From contig CANQDA010000002.1 in the NCBI GenBank assembly GCA_947591155.1, positions 1 through 64,000 of the forward strand: a DNA stretch of 64,000 nucleotides. The letters run 5' to 3'. Shown here piece by piece: positions 8,248 to 18,313 of the stretch. This DNA is from an uncultured Lachnospiraceae bacterium (GTDB lineage: Bacteria; Bacillota; Clostridia; Lachnospirales; Lachnospiraceae). The notes under the pieces are model-generated. The model had not been told where the DNA came from, did no database searches, and saw only the letters and a program-made list of their open reading frames with translations. Position 1 is the stretch's first letter, and each line of letters opens with the position of its first letter. The position numbers and the translations under genes were made by a program.

Positions 8248-8857
8248 AACGCTGTATCTGAAGATCGATAAAAATGTGCAGGCAGATCATGAGCATGTCA
8301 TGCTGAAGGACATCGCCTCGATCAACTGCAGCGACAAGGCGACGGAGAACAAGGTCAAGGTCCTGCGTTTTCCGACGGAGATCATCAAGGGACCGGGGCG
8401 GTATGTCTTCTCGGCTCTCGATGTGATAGAGGTCATTGAAAAAGAATTCCCGAACCTGGAGATCAACAATCTGGGTGAGGCCGATTTTATCATAACAGTG
8501 GAAAACAAGAATAAGCTGTCTGATTTGCTGAGCTGGGGGAAGACGATCCTCGTGTGTGTGTTGGCGTTTTTCGGGGCGGCTTTTTCCATCATGGCATTCA
8601 ACAATGACGTCGGGATCACGACGCTCTTTGCCCAACTCTACGAAACCTTTACAGGTGAGGCCTCGGACGGTTTCACGCTGCTTGAATTGTCCTATTCAGT
8701 CGGGGTTGGACTCGGCATACTCATTTTCTTCCATCATTTTGCACGCAAAAAGAACCTGTCAGATCCGACTCCCCTGGAGGTCGAGATGCGCACGTACGAG
8801 GACGATGTCGATAAGACGATGATCGAGTCCGGCAACCGCAAAGAGACAAAGCCGTAG
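8237..8857 (+). CDS. spoVAA: Stage V sporulation protein AA
   Basis: Protein of 206 aa, the usual SpoVAA length. SpoVA proteins move dipicolinic acid into the spore and out at germination. The N-terminal cytosolic domain begins MSSETLYLKIDKNVQ, and two hydrophobic segments follow (TILVCVLAFFGAAFSIMAF and YSVGVGLGILIFFHHFA). I chose the ATG at 8237; a longer frame from 8132 would overlap most of the small upstream gene in another frame and begins with Arg-rich, unlikely sequence. spoVAB follows 14 bp later; spoVAC-F are not in this window. Confidence 0.88.
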   Translation: MSSETLYLKIDKNVQADHEHVMLKDIASINCSDKATENKVKVLRFPTEIIKGPGRYVFSALDVIEVIEKEFPNLEINNLGEADFIITVENKNKLSDLLSWGKTILVCVLAFFGAAFSIMAFNNDVGITTLFAQLYETFTGEASDGFTLLELSYSVGVGLGILIFFHHFARKKNLSDPTPLEVEMRTYEDDVDKTMIESGNRKETKP

Positions 8858-8871
8858 GAGGAGGGGAGAGC

Positions 8872-9291
8872 ATGGGGCAGATATGGATCTCATTGATTGG
8901 GTTTTCCTCCGGCTTTATTGTGGCCGGAGGCGTCGTGGCGTTGATGGTCGGGCTGGGGATCATCACGCGGTATATCGGGATCACGCACACGGCAGATAAG
9001 ATTTTTCGGTACGAGGATGCAATCCTTCTTGGCTCGGTGACGGGCACGGTGCTCACCGTTTATGACCTGAGCCTTCCGATCGGCGTCTGGATCTTATGCG
9101 TCGGCGGACTGTTTATCGGCGTCTTCGTGGGTAGCTGGATCATGGCGCTCTCGGAAGTCATTAATGTATTTCCGGTCTACTGCAGGCGGCTTGGCGTCAC
9201 GAAGGGCCTGAGTTGGATCGTCATCGCGATGGCAGTCGGAAAAGTCGTTGGGAGTACGCTGGGTTTTTATATGCGCTGGGGAAAGGGCTGA
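8872..9291 (+). CDS. spoVAB: Stage V sporulation protein AB
   Basis: Integral membrane protein of 139 aa with about four helices (FIVAGGVVALMVGLGIITRY, SVTGTVLTVYDLSLPIGVWI, LCVGGLFIGVFVGSWIMALS and WIVIAMAVGKVVGSTLGFYM). Length and helix pattern match SpoVAB, which acts with SpoVAA. A strong AGGAGGAGGGG ribosome site precedes the ATG. It is the last gene of the group; a short inverted repeat (AAACGC/GCGTTT, 9354-9368) downstream might end transcription, but it overlaps the next promoter. Confidence 0.88.
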   Translation: MGQIWISLIGFSSGFIVAGGVVALMVGLGIITRYIGITHTADKIFRYEDAILLGSVTGTVLTVYDLSLPIGVWILCVGGLFIGVFVGSWIMALSEVINVFPVYCRRLGVTKGLSWIVIAMAVGKVVGSTLGFYMRWGKG

Positions 9292-9346
9292 ATATTCTGG
9301 ATTCGCGGGTTTGAAAAAAGGATGTAAAAATTAAGGAGAAAACGTC

Positions 9347-9376
9347 TTGCGGAAACGCAGGGCGTTTTGTTATAAT
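9347..9376 (+). promoter_or_regulatory. Promoter of the ABC-class ATPase gene
   Basis: TTGCGG (9347-9352) and TATAAT (9371-9376) with an 18-bp spacer, about 40 bp before the ATG. A small hairpin lies within the spacer. Confidence 0.65.
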
Positions 9377-9416
9377 CGTTTTCAGGAAATTCAGATCAGA
9401 AAAGCGGAGTGACAGC

Positions 9417-11078
9417 ATGAAAACACAGAGTGAACTGAGGACGCAGCTGCGCCAGATCGATCATAAAGGATACAAGGCGTACAAGGTGTTGGAGGGAGAG
9501 TACGACTTTGGAGCGTACCGCCTGTGCATCGACCATGTACAGGGGGATCCGTTCGCGACGCCCTCGCGGGTGCGGATCGTATACGGAAACCGGGGAAATA
9601 TCCCGGGCGAGTTCTTTGCGCAGAAGCACCGCAGGACAGCGGCGGAGGATTATCTGTTGAGAAGGCTGCACCGCAGCCTGCGGATGTGCATGGACCGGGA
9701 GCGCAAAGGTTCCGGAAAGAGCGGGCTCGTGACCGCGTGTCGGGCGGGGCAGGAGATTTTGGAGCGCACGGCGATGCAGATCTCGGCGGAGACGGTGACG
9801 GCGCGCATTGAGGTCGGTTTCCCGGCTTACGGCAGGACGATCGCGGCCGGAGAGCTGGAGAAGATCCTGTTTGATCTTCTGCCCGAGGTAACTGAGAAGA
9901 CATTTCGCATGCAGAGTGCGATGTACAGGGAGCTGCAGCAGGTGGCGAGTCTGGCGGACGATCAACACTTTATTCGCGGAGAACTGGACCGACTTGGCCT
10001 CGTGGCGTTTGTCGGGGACGGCTCTGTGCTGCCGCGCGAGAGCGGCGTGTCGCAGCGACCGATGAGGGATGCCGTGAAGTTTGAGAGCCCGGAAAGTCTT
10101 GCCGTGATATTGGAGCTGCCGCATCACGGGGCATTGCGCGGTATGGGCATACGAAAGGGCATTACGGTAATTGCGGGCGGCGGTTTCCACGGGAAGTCGA
10201 CGCTTTTGAAGGCGCTGGAGCGCGGCGTATACGACCACATCGCGGGCGACGGGAGAGAGTACGTCCTGACGGATGCGAGCGCGTTCAAGCTGCGCGCAGA
10301 GGAGGGCCGCTGCGTGCATGAGACGGATATCTCAATGTTCATCAGCAATCTCCCGACGCGGACGGACACCACTTGCTTTTCGACGGAGAACGCCAGCGGC
10401 AGCACCTCGCAGGCGGCGAACACGGTCGAAGCTCTGGCCTGCGGCAGCACGGTGCTGCTGATCGACGAGGATACCTCGGCGACGAACTTTATGGTGCGCG
10501 ACGATCGGATGGCGCAGCTCGTGTCGGACGAGAAGGAGCCGATCACGCCGTTCATCCGAAAGATCCGCAGCCTGTACAAGGATCTCGGCGTCTCCACGGT
10601 GCTCGTGGCGGGAAGTTCGGGCGATTACCTCTCGGTGGCGGATACGGTGCTGCAGATGGACTGTTATGTGGCGAAGGATGTGACCGCCCGCGCGAAACAG
10701 CTTGCGGTGAATCTTACGGAAGAGACGGCGCAGAAGCGCGTTTGGCTGAAAAAGACGGTTCGACCGAAGAGCATTGAGAAGATGCGCGTGCACGGCTGGG
10801 ACACGCTGAGCCTTGACAAGACGGAGATCGACCTGCGCTATCTGGAACAGATCGTGGACGAGACGCAGACGGCTGCGTTGGGATACGCGCTTCAGTATAT
10901 ACTCGGTCGTATGGCCGATGGAAAGAAGAGCGCGGCGCAGCTTGCGCAGGAAGCGGCGCAGAAGCTCGCGCGCGAGGGCATCTTAAGCGTCACGCCGAAG
11001 AATTACGGAGCGGGTCCGGCAGCGATGGTGCGTGTGCAGGAGATTCTGGCGGCGCTTGCCAGGTATCGGCTGCTGTAA
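9417..11078 (+). CDS. ABC-class ATPase domain protein (PF09818-like)
   Basis: Predicted cytoplasmic ATPase of 553 aa with unknown role. The nucleotide site is GGGFHGKSTLLKALERGVYD (residues about 252-271), an unusual Walker A in which His replaces the common Gly/Ser. A signature-like segment TENASGSTSQAANTVEALAC and a Walker B STVLLIDEDTSATNFMVRDD follow. The long N-terminal part (about 1-230) and the conserved RAKQLAVNLTEE region match the predicted ABC-class ATPase family as I remember it. No membrane partner is next to it, so it is not an ordinary transporter ATPase. It has its own promoter and is followed 37 bp later by the IMP cyclohydrolase gene, so the two may be co-transcribed. Confidence 0.8.
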   Translation: MKTQSELRTQLRQIDHKGYKAYKVLEGEYDFGAYRLCIDHVQGDPFATPSRVRIVYGNRGNIPGEFFAQKHRRTAAEDYLLRRLHRSLRMCMDRERKGSGKSGLVTACRAGQEILERTAMQISAETVTARIEVGFPAYGRTIAAGELEKILFDLLPEVTEKTFRMQSAMYRELQQVASLADDQHFIRGELDRLGLVAFVGDGSVLPRESGVSQRPMRDAVKFESPESLAVILELPHHGALRGMGIRKGITVIAGGGFHGKSTLLKALERGVYDHIAGDGREYVLTDASAFKLRAEEGRCVHETDISMFISNLPTRTDTTCFSTENASGSTSQAANTVEALACGSTVLLIDEDTSATNFMVRDDRMAQLVSDEKEPITPFIRKIRSLYKDLGVSTVLVAGSSGDYLSVADTVLQMDCYVAKDVTARAKQLAVNLTEETAQKRVWLKKTVRPKSIEKMRVHGWDTLSLDKTEIDLRYLEQIVDETQTAALGYALQYILGRMADGKKSAAQLAQEAAQKLAREGILSVTPKNYGAGPAAMVRVQEILAALARYRLL

Positions 11079-11115
11079 AAGAAAATATAAATATACGACA
11101 AGGAGAGGAGACGCA

Positions 11116-11829
11116 ATGGAAATGATTTCTTTGGAGAAGGAACTGAAGGAAAACAGCTACCCGGGAAGAGGAATTATCATCGGCAGATCCGCGGACGGGA
11201 CGAAGGCAGTCACGGCGTACTTTATCATGGGGCGCAGCGTCAACAGCAGGAACCGCGTGTTCGTCGAGGACGGCGAGGGGATCCGCACGCAGGCGTTCGA
11301 TCCGTCGAAGCTGAGCGATCCGAGCCTGATCATCTACGCGCCGGTGCGCGTGCTCGGCAACAAGACGATCGTGACGAACGGAGACCAGACGGACACGATC
11401 TATGAGGGTATGGACCGGCAGATGACATTCGAGCAGTCGCTGCGCAGCCGCGAGTTCGAGCCGGACGCTCCGAACTACACACCGAGGATCTCCGGTATTA
11501 TGCATGTCGAGGGCGGGAAATACAGCTACGCGCTCTCCATCCTGAAGAGCAACAACGGCGACCCGGCGGCCTGCAACCGCTTCACCTTCGCGTACGAGAA
11601 CTGCGTCGCGGGCGAGGGGCATTTCATCCACACCTACAAGTGCGACGGCGATCCGCTCCCGAGCTTTGAGGGCGAGCCGAAGCTGGTGGCGATCCCGGAC
11701 GACATGGAGGAGTTCGCGCAGATGCTCTGGACGAGCCTGAACGAGGACAACAAGGTGTCGTTGTTCGTGCGCTATATCGATATCGCGAGCGGGAAGTATG
11801 AGTCGAAAATTATCAATAAGAACCAGTGA
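11116..11829 (+). CDS. purO: IMP cyclohydrolase, PurO-like
   Basis: Stand-alone IMP cyclohydrolase of 237 aa that closes FAICAR to IMP, the last step of purine synthesis. The N-terminal pattern GRGIIIGRSADGTKAVTAYF followed by IMGRSVNSRNRVF is typical of the IMP_cyclohyd (PF07826) family, as is the NRFTFAYENCVAGEGHFIHT segment. The ATG at 11116 follows AGGAGAGGAGACGCA. The next gene encodes the formyltransferase that makes FAICAR, so the two together replace bifunctional PurH. Length is normal for the family. A small hairpin (11917-11931) lies in the gap before the next gene. Confidence 0.85.
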   Translation: MEMISLEKELKENSYPGRGIIIGRSADGTKAVTAYFIMGRSVNSRNRVFVEDGEGIRTQAFDPSKLSDPSLIIYAPVRVLGNKTIVTNGDQTDTIYEGMDRQMTFEQSLRSREFEPDAPNYTPRISGIMHVEGGKYSYALSILKSNNGDPAACNRFTFAYENCVAGEGHFIHTYKCDGDPLPSFEGEPKLVAIPDDMEEFAQMLWTSLNEDNKVSLFVRYIDIASGKYESKIINKNQ

Positions 11830-11978
11830 ATATATGAATACGCCTTGGCATAGTCATCGGACGGATCAGCAAGAGGGCAGATGAATCAAGATGGATGGCG
11901 AACGGCTCAGACAGGAGCGGATGTCGTCCGCGATAGTATAATTACAGACAAATCTATCATATATGGAGGGATATCGAC

Positions 11979-13157
11979 ATGAATGAACTTGCTTTGAAAT
12001 ACGGCTGCAACCCGAATCAGAAACCTTCCCGCATTTTCATGGAGGACGGAGGCGAGCTCCCGATCAAGGTGCTCTCGGGCAAGCCGGGTTACATCAATTT
12101 TCTCGACGCGTTCAACGGCTGGCAGCTTGTAAGGGAGCTGAAGCAGGCGACCGGGCTCCCAGCGGCGACTTCATTTAAGCATGTGTCCCCGGCCGGCGCG
12201 GCGGTGGGGCTTCCGCTCAGTGAGACGCTCGCGAAGATATACTGGGTGGACGACTGCGGCCCGCTCTCCCCGCTGGCCTGCGCGTACGCGAGGGCAAGAG
12301 GCGCGGACCGGATGTCTTCGTTCGGCGACTTCATCGCGCTGTCCGACATCTGCGACAGGGACACGGCGACGCTGATCAAGCGTGAGGTGTCCGACGGCGT
12401 GATCGCGCCGGGCTACACGGACGAGGCGCTGGAGATACTCGGCCAGAAGAAAAAGGGTAATTACAACGTGATCCAGATTGACGAGAACTATCGTCCGGCT
12501 CCGATCGAGCGCAAGCAGGTGTACGGCGTGACGTTCGAGCAGGGACGGCAGGAGCTTCCGATCGACGACGCGCTGATCTCTAACTGCGTGACGAAACAGA
12601 AGGAGCTGCCGGAGGGCGCGAAGACGGATCTGAAGATCGCGCTGATCACGCTGAAGTATACGCAGTCGAATTCCGTCTGCTTCGTGAAGGACGGACAGGC
12701 GATCGGTATCGGCGCCGGGCAGCAGTCCCGCGTGCACTGCACGCGCCTGGCAGGGCAGAAGGCGGACAACTGGTTTTTGCGCCAGTGCCCGAAGGTGCTG
12801 AACCTTCCGTTCTCCGAGCACATCACGCGCGCGGAGCGTGACAACGCGATCGACGTCTACATCGGACCGGAGTACATGGATGTGCTCGCCGACGGCGCGT
12901 GGCAAAAGGTCTTCACGGAGAAGCCGGAGGTCTTTACCGAGCAGGAAAAGCGCGCGTGGCTGGATCAGATGAAGGGCGTGACGCTCGGCTCCGACGCGTT
13001 CTTCCCGTTTAGCGACAACATCGAGCGGGCGCACAAATCTGGCGTCGCGTACATCGCTCAGCCGGGCGGTTCGGTGCGCGATGAGGACGTCATCGCGACC
13101 TGTGACAAATACGGCATGGTGATGGTGTTCACGGGAATACGGCTGTTCCATCACTAG
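11979..13157 (+). CDS. purH: AICAR formyltransferase, stand-alone
   Basis: Transfers the formyl group of 10-formyl-THF to AICAR to give FAICAR. At 392 aa it contains only the transformylase part of PurH: the catalytic K67-H68 in SFKHVSPAGAAVG and the closing motif YIAQPGGSVRDEDVI are present, while the MGS-like cyclohydrolase domain of normal PurH is absent. TGGAGGGATATCGAC precedes the ATG. The missing activity is supplied by the PurO-like gene upstream. A -10-like TATAAT at 11937-11942 lacks a clear -35. Folate for the reaction is linked to folC in this window. Confidence 0.9.
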   Translation: MNELALKYGCNPNQKPSRIFMEDGGELPIKVLSGKPGYINFLDAFNGWQLVRELKQATGLPAATSFKHVSPAGAAVGLPLSETLAKIYWVDDCGPLSPLACAYARARGADRMSSFGDFIALSDICDRDTATLIKREVSDGVIAPGYTDEALEILGQKKKGNYNVIQIDENYRPAPIERKQVYGVTFEQGRQELPIDDALISNCVTKQKELPEGAKTDLKIALITLKYTQSNSVCFVKDGQAIGIGAGQQSRVHCTRLAGQKADNWFLRQCPKVLNLPFSEHITRAERDNAIDVYIGPEYMDVLADGAWQKVFTEKPEVFTEQEKRAWLDQMKGVTLGSDAFFPFSDNIERAHKSGVAYIAQPGGSVRDEDVIATCDKYGMVMVFTGIRLFHH

Positions 13158-13175
13158 CGAAATGCATACAAATGG

Positions 13176-13204
13176 TTGACAACGTGCGCACAAATGCGTA
13201 TAAT
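13176..13204 (+). promoter_or_regulatory. Consensus SigA promoter of the RelB/YafQ pair
   Basis: A perfect TTGACA (13176-13181), a 17-bp spacer and a perfect TATAAT (13199-13204). Antitoxin-toxin complexes of this class normally repress their own promoter; no clean operator palindrome was found. Confidence 0.9.
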
Positions 13205-13236
13205 GTAATTGTCTAGAAGATGAGGAGGCGAGACTG

Positions 13237-13530
13237 ATGGCAAAGACGGCGAATATTAATATTCGGATTGATCCGGAGATAAAGACGGGAGCCGAAAAGG
13301 TATTTGCCAGTTTCGGTATGACAATTACAGATGCAATCAATATTTTCCTGCACAAGGCAATTATGGAGGGTGGGCTTCCATTTGAGGTCAGACCGCCGCG
13401 TTACAATGCGCAGACAGAGGCGGCGATTCGGGAAGCGCGCGAGATAATCTCGGGACGGATCGATGCACGTAAGTATTCCTCGGCGCAGGAATTGTTTCAT
13501 GAGTTAGATACGGAAATGGACGGTGAATGA
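13237..13530 (+). CDS. relB: RelB/DinJ-family antitoxin
   Basis: Antitoxin of 97 aa. The N-terminal ribbon NINIRIDPEIKTGAEKVFAS followed by a helix with MTITDAINIFLHKAI is the RelB/DinJ ribbon-helix-helix dimer domain; the C-terminal half (ARKYSSAQELFHELDTEMD) should wrap around the toxin. GAGGAGGCG precedes the ATG. Its stop codon overlaps the toxin ATG (ATGA), as usual for such pairs. A perfect promoter lies directly upstream. The pair sits between the purine genes and the convergent pyrG, a likely site of horizontal gain. Confidence 0.9.
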   Translation: MAKTANINIRIDPEIKTGAEKVFASFGMTITDAINIFLHKAIMEGGLPFEVRPPRYNAQTEAAIREAREIISGRIDARKYSSAQELFHELDTEMDGE

Positions 13531-13805
13531 TGCTGGAGCTGGTCACGACCGGTCAGTTTCGCAAGGACTACAAGCGAGCAAAGAAACGTGGTTACGATAT
13601 GTCCTTGTTGGAAACGGTCATTGATATGTTACTGGCAGAGAAAACCCTTGAGGAACGCTACCGCGATCATAAACTAACGGGGGAATACAAAGGATTCAGA
13701 GAATGTCATATTCTCCCAGACTGGCTGTTGATTTATGCAGTTGACAGAGAAAAACTGATTTTGACAGCTTCCCGAACAGGAAGCCACTCCGACTTATTGG
13801 AGTAG
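13527..13805 (+). CDS. yafQ: YafQ-family mRNA interferase toxin
   Basis: RelE-superfamily toxin of 92 aa that in relatives cuts mRNA on the ribosome. Conserved elements include FRKDYKRAKKRGYDMSLLE near the start, RDHKLTGEYKGFRECHILPD (both catalytic-type His residues and the Asp) and the end SRTGSHSDLL with a last His. All expected polar residues appear intact, so the toxin is probably active. Two ATG codons (13527, 13530) are possible starts, both overlapping the antitoxin stop. Confidence 0.9.
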   Translation: MMLELVTTGQFRKDYKRAKKRGYDMSLLETVIDMLLAEKTLEERYRDHKLTGEYKGFRECHILPDWLLIYAVDREKLILTASRTGSHSDLLE

Positions 13806-13818
13806 TACAAACAAAATG

Positions 13819-13860
13819 AAAGGGATTCTGCTTATCGGAAACGATGAGAAGAATCCCTTG
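13819..13860. terminator. Terminator between yafQ and pyrG
   Basis: AAGGGATTCT (13820-13829) pairs with AGAATCCCTT (13850-13859). On the minus strand the stem is followed by TTCATTTTGTTT, so it ends pyrG; it may also stop the toxin transcript. Confidence 0.75.
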
Positions 13861-13866
13861 CTGTTA

Positions 13867-15618
<1,752 letters not shown>

Positions 15619-15724
15619 TCAGGCCGTCCTTGGCATGACTGAACCGTAGTTATTATACAACGTTCTCCGTGGAAAATCTATGCTTTTTTTCTAGAAATTT
15701 TGCAAACATTTTAGATTTCTGCTA

Positions 15725-15753
15725 TTGATTTATGAAATATATCTCTTTATAAT
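15725..15753 (+). promoter_or_regulatory. SigA-type promoter of ftsH
   Basis: TTGATT (15725-15730), a 17-bp spacer, TATAAT (15748-15753); the ftsH ATG is 43 bp downstream. Confidence 0.8.
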
Positions 15754-15795
15754 AGAGTACGGTTTCAGAAAGAACCGACAGAAGAGGAGGAACAT

Positions 15796-17919
15796 ATGGA
15801 CAACAACCAGCAGAGAAACAATCGCCCGTCGGGAGGCGGCCAGGGACCGCAGGGGGATCCGAACAAGAACCGCTCCTCGTTTACGATCTTTCTGATCGTG
15901 ACATTGGTAGCTATTCTGGCGGTGGCGATGTTGAACAATATGAGAAACAGCACAGCGGCGGTCGAGATCACATACGACGAATTTCTGGATCGGCTCGACG
16001 CGGGTACCGTGGAGAGCGTGACGATCAGCTCCTCGCGGATCGAGATCGAGATGAAGACGATCGAGGCGCTTTCCGATATCCTCGGAACAGGAAACACTAC
16101 CTATTACACAGGCAATCCCGGAGACCCGAATCTGATCGAGCGTCTGCGCCGCGCGGACGTGAAGTTCACCGAGGAGATCCCGGACACCACATCGATGATG
16201 ATCGTGGAAATGCTGGTAAGCTTTGTGCTTCCGGTGCTGCTGATCTGGCTGATCTTCGGTTTTGTGATGCGCCGTATGGGCGGCGGAAGCGGCGGGATCA
16301 TGGGTGTCGGCAAGAGCCGGGCGAAAGTGTACGTGCAGAAAGAGACCGGCGTGACGTTCCAGGACGTCGCAGGACAGGACGAGGCGAAGGAGTCCCTTCA
16401 GGAAGTCGTTGACTTTCTGGAGAATCCGGGCAAATATACGACGATCGGCGCGAAGCTCCCGAAGGGCGCGCTGCTTGTAGGCCCTCCCGGCACCGGCAAG
16501 ACGCTGCTCGCGAAGGCGGTCGCCGGCGAGGCGAAGTGTCCCTTCTTCTCGCTCTCCGGTTCCGATTTTGTAGAGATGTTTGTCGGCGTAGGCGCTTCCC
16601 GTGTCAGGGATCTTTTCGAGGAAGCGAAGAAGAACGCGCCGTGTATCATTTTCATCGATGAGATCGACGCGATCGGAAAGACCCGTGACAGCCGGTACGG
16701 CGGCGGCAACGACGAGCGCGAGCAGACGCTGAACCAGCTCCTTGCTGAGATGGATGGTTTTGACACTTCCAAGGGACTGCTGGTGCTGGCGGCGACGAAC
16801 CGCCCGGAGGTGCTCGATCAGGCCTTGCTGCGCCCGGGGCGTTTTGACCGCCGCGTCATCGTTGACAAACCGGATCTCAAGGGACGTATTGACGTGCTGA
16901 AGGTACACTCCAAGGACGTCAATATGGATGAGACGGTGGATCTCGAGGCGATCGCGCTCGCGACTTCGGGCGCGGTGGGTTCGGATCTCGCGAATATGAT
17001 CAACGAGGCTGCGATCCTCGCAGTCAAGAAAGGCCGCAAAGCGGTTTCCCAGCAGGATCTGTTTGAGTCCGTGGAGATCGTGCTTGTCGGCAAGGAGAAG
17101 AAGGACCGCATCCTGAGCAAGGAAGAGCGCAGGATCGTCTCCTACCATGAGGTGGGGCATGCGCTGGTGAGCGCTTTGCAGAAGGATTCGGAGCCGGTAC
17201 AGAAGATTACGATCGTGCCGCGCACGATGGGCGCGCTCGGCTATGTGATGAACGTGCCGGAGGAAGAGAAATACCTGAATACGGAGAAAGAGATCCGCGC
17301 GATGCTCGTCGAGTGTGTGGCGGGGCGCGCGGCGGAGGAGCTTGTCTTTGACACGGTGACGACCGGAGCCGCGAACGATATCGAGAAAGCGACGCGCATC
17401 GCCCGCGCGATGGTGACGCAGTACGGCATGTCGAAGCGCTTCGGCCTGGTGGGGCTTGAAGTGCAGGCGAATCAATACCTTGACAATCGCCCGATCATGA
17501 ACTGCAGCGACGCGACGGCCGCGGATGTAGATCAGGAGGTCATGGCGGTTCTCAAGGATTCCTACGATGAGGCGAAACGGCTGCTAACCGAGCACCGGGC
17601 CGCGCTCGACAAGATCGCCGAGTTCCTGATCGCGAAGGAGACGATTACCGGCAAGGAGTTCATGCAGATCTTCCATGAGGTGGAGGGAATCTCCGAGGAG
17701 GACGGGAAGAAGGAGCCGGTATCTCGCATCAGCGAGAAGGTGGTCGAGGAAACTTCGACACAGACCGCTGAAGAGAATTCGGCAAAGACAGTCGAGCCGG
17801 CAGCAAATGACGCTGAGGTGCTCAGCCGGCCGGAGCGAAACGATGAAAATACGTTGAAGGAGACCGACTCTGAAATCAAAGTCGATCCGGCAGCCGGGGA
17901 AAACAGCGTCGGCGAGTGA
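15796..17919 (+). CDS. ftsH: ATP-dependent zinc metalloprotease FtsH
   Basis: Membrane AAA+ protease (707 aa) that degrades misfolded and regulatory membrane proteins. Two N-terminal transmembrane segments ([18 protein letters not shown] near 33-50 and [18 protein letters not shown] near 140-157) flank an outer loop. The AAA domain has Walker A GPPGTGKT (229-236), Walker [10 protein letters not shown] and the SRH segment [10 protein letters not shown]. The zinc site HEVGH is at 451-455, with the third ligand in [10 protein letters not shown]. The C-terminus has an extra acidic, Ser/Thr/Glu-rich tail of about 75 residues, probably disordered. A GAGGAGG site precedes the ATG. It is monocistronic, with promoter and terminator. 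Confidence 0.97.
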   Translation: MDNNQQRNNRPSGGGQGPQGDPNKNRSSFTIFLIVTLVAILAVAMLNNMRNSTAAVEITYDEFLDRLDAGTVESVTISSSRIEIEMKTIEALSDILGTGNTTYYTGNPGDPNLIERLRRADVKFTEEIPDTTSMMIVEMLVSFVLPVLLIWLIFGFVMRRMGGGSGGIMGVGKSRAKVYVQKETGVTFQDVAGQDEAKESLQEVVDFLENPGKYTTIGAKLPKGALLVGPPGTGKTLLAKAVAGEAKCPFFSLSGSDFVEMFVGVGASRVRDLFEEAKKNAPCIIFIDEIDAIGKTRDSRYGGGNDEREQTLNQLLAEMDGFDTSKGLLVLAATNRPEVLDQALLRPGRFDRRVIVDKPDLKGRIDVLKVHSKDVNMDETVDLEAIALATSGAVGSDLANMINEAAILAVKKGRKAVSQQDLFESVEIVLVGKEKKDRILSKEERRIVSYHEVGHALVSALQKDSEPVQKITIVPRTMGALGYVMNVPEEEKYLNTEKEIRAMLVECVAGRAAEELVFDTVTTGAANDIEKATRIARAMVTQYGMSKRFGLVGLEVQANQYLDNRPIMNCSDATAADVDQEVMAVLKDSYDEAKRLLTEHRAALDKIAEFLIAKETITGKEFMQIFHEVEGISEEDGKKEPVSRISEKVVEETSTQTAEENSAKTVEPAANDAEVLSRPERNDENTLKETDSEIKVDPAAGENSVGE

Positions 17920-17993
17920 TGCCGCGCCGGTCACCCAGCCGGAGCAGACTGGAGAGAATGTGCCGAAGGAATAAATACAGATAAGGAATAAGA

Positions 17994-18042
17994 AATTCCC
18001 GCAGAATACATTTATTTAGATGTATCTGCGGGAATTCACTTT
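17994..18042 (+). terminator. Terminator after ftsH
   Basis: AATTCCCGCAG (17994-18004) pairs with CTGCGGGAATT (18026-18036), extended by ATACAT/ATGTAT, and is followed by CACTTTT. Confidence 0.8.
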
Positions 18043-18210
18043 TCAGTCTATGTCCAGATCACTTGTGATAATACCGAAAGACTCCAGTTTTGCTTTCAGT
18101 ACACGGATTTGGTAATCTAATTCTTTCTGCGTATCGTTTGCTTTCTTGATACGTTGGAGATTTGTGTAACTGTCGACCAGATTGTTGATCATTTCCTTTT
18201 CTGTTGGCAT
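18043..18210 (-). CDS. Small helical protein (55 aa)
   Basis: A 55-codon frame starts MPTEKEMINNLVDSYTNLQR and ends SDLDID. It has GAGAGGTGATATT before the ATG and a good promoter upstream (18260-18288). The composition (heptad-like Leu/Ile with Lys/Glu) suggests one long helix or coiled coil. The function is unknown. It lies between the ftsH terminator and a methyltransferase gene on the same strand, but with its own promoter. Confidence 0.6.
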   Translation of the reverse strand: MPTEKEMINNLVDSYTNLQRIKKANDTQKELDYQIRVLKAKLESFGIITSDLDID

Positions 18211-18259
18211 AATATCACCTCTCTGTTGTTTGTGATGTTTTGTCTATGCTTCCTAATAT

Positions 18260-18288
18260 ATTATACATTAGATAATGACGAGTGTAAA
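18260..18288 (-). promoter_or_regulatory. SigA-type promoter of the 55-aa gene
   Basis: On the minus strand TTTACA (18283-18288), a 17-bp spacer and TATAAT (18260-18265), about 50 bp before the ATG at 18210. Confidence 0.75.
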
Positions 18289-18313
18289 GCGTAAGCTTTT
18301 ATCGCTCCGGCAT

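Noticed and set aside
11937..11942. TATAAT as a separate promoter for the AICAR formyltransferase gene
   Set aside because: No -35 or extended -10 could be found at an acceptable distance; left as a remark only.
15730..17475. Open frame of 581 codons opposite ftsH
   Set aside because: Shadow of ftsH with a His/Arg/Leu-rich product and no recognisable domain.
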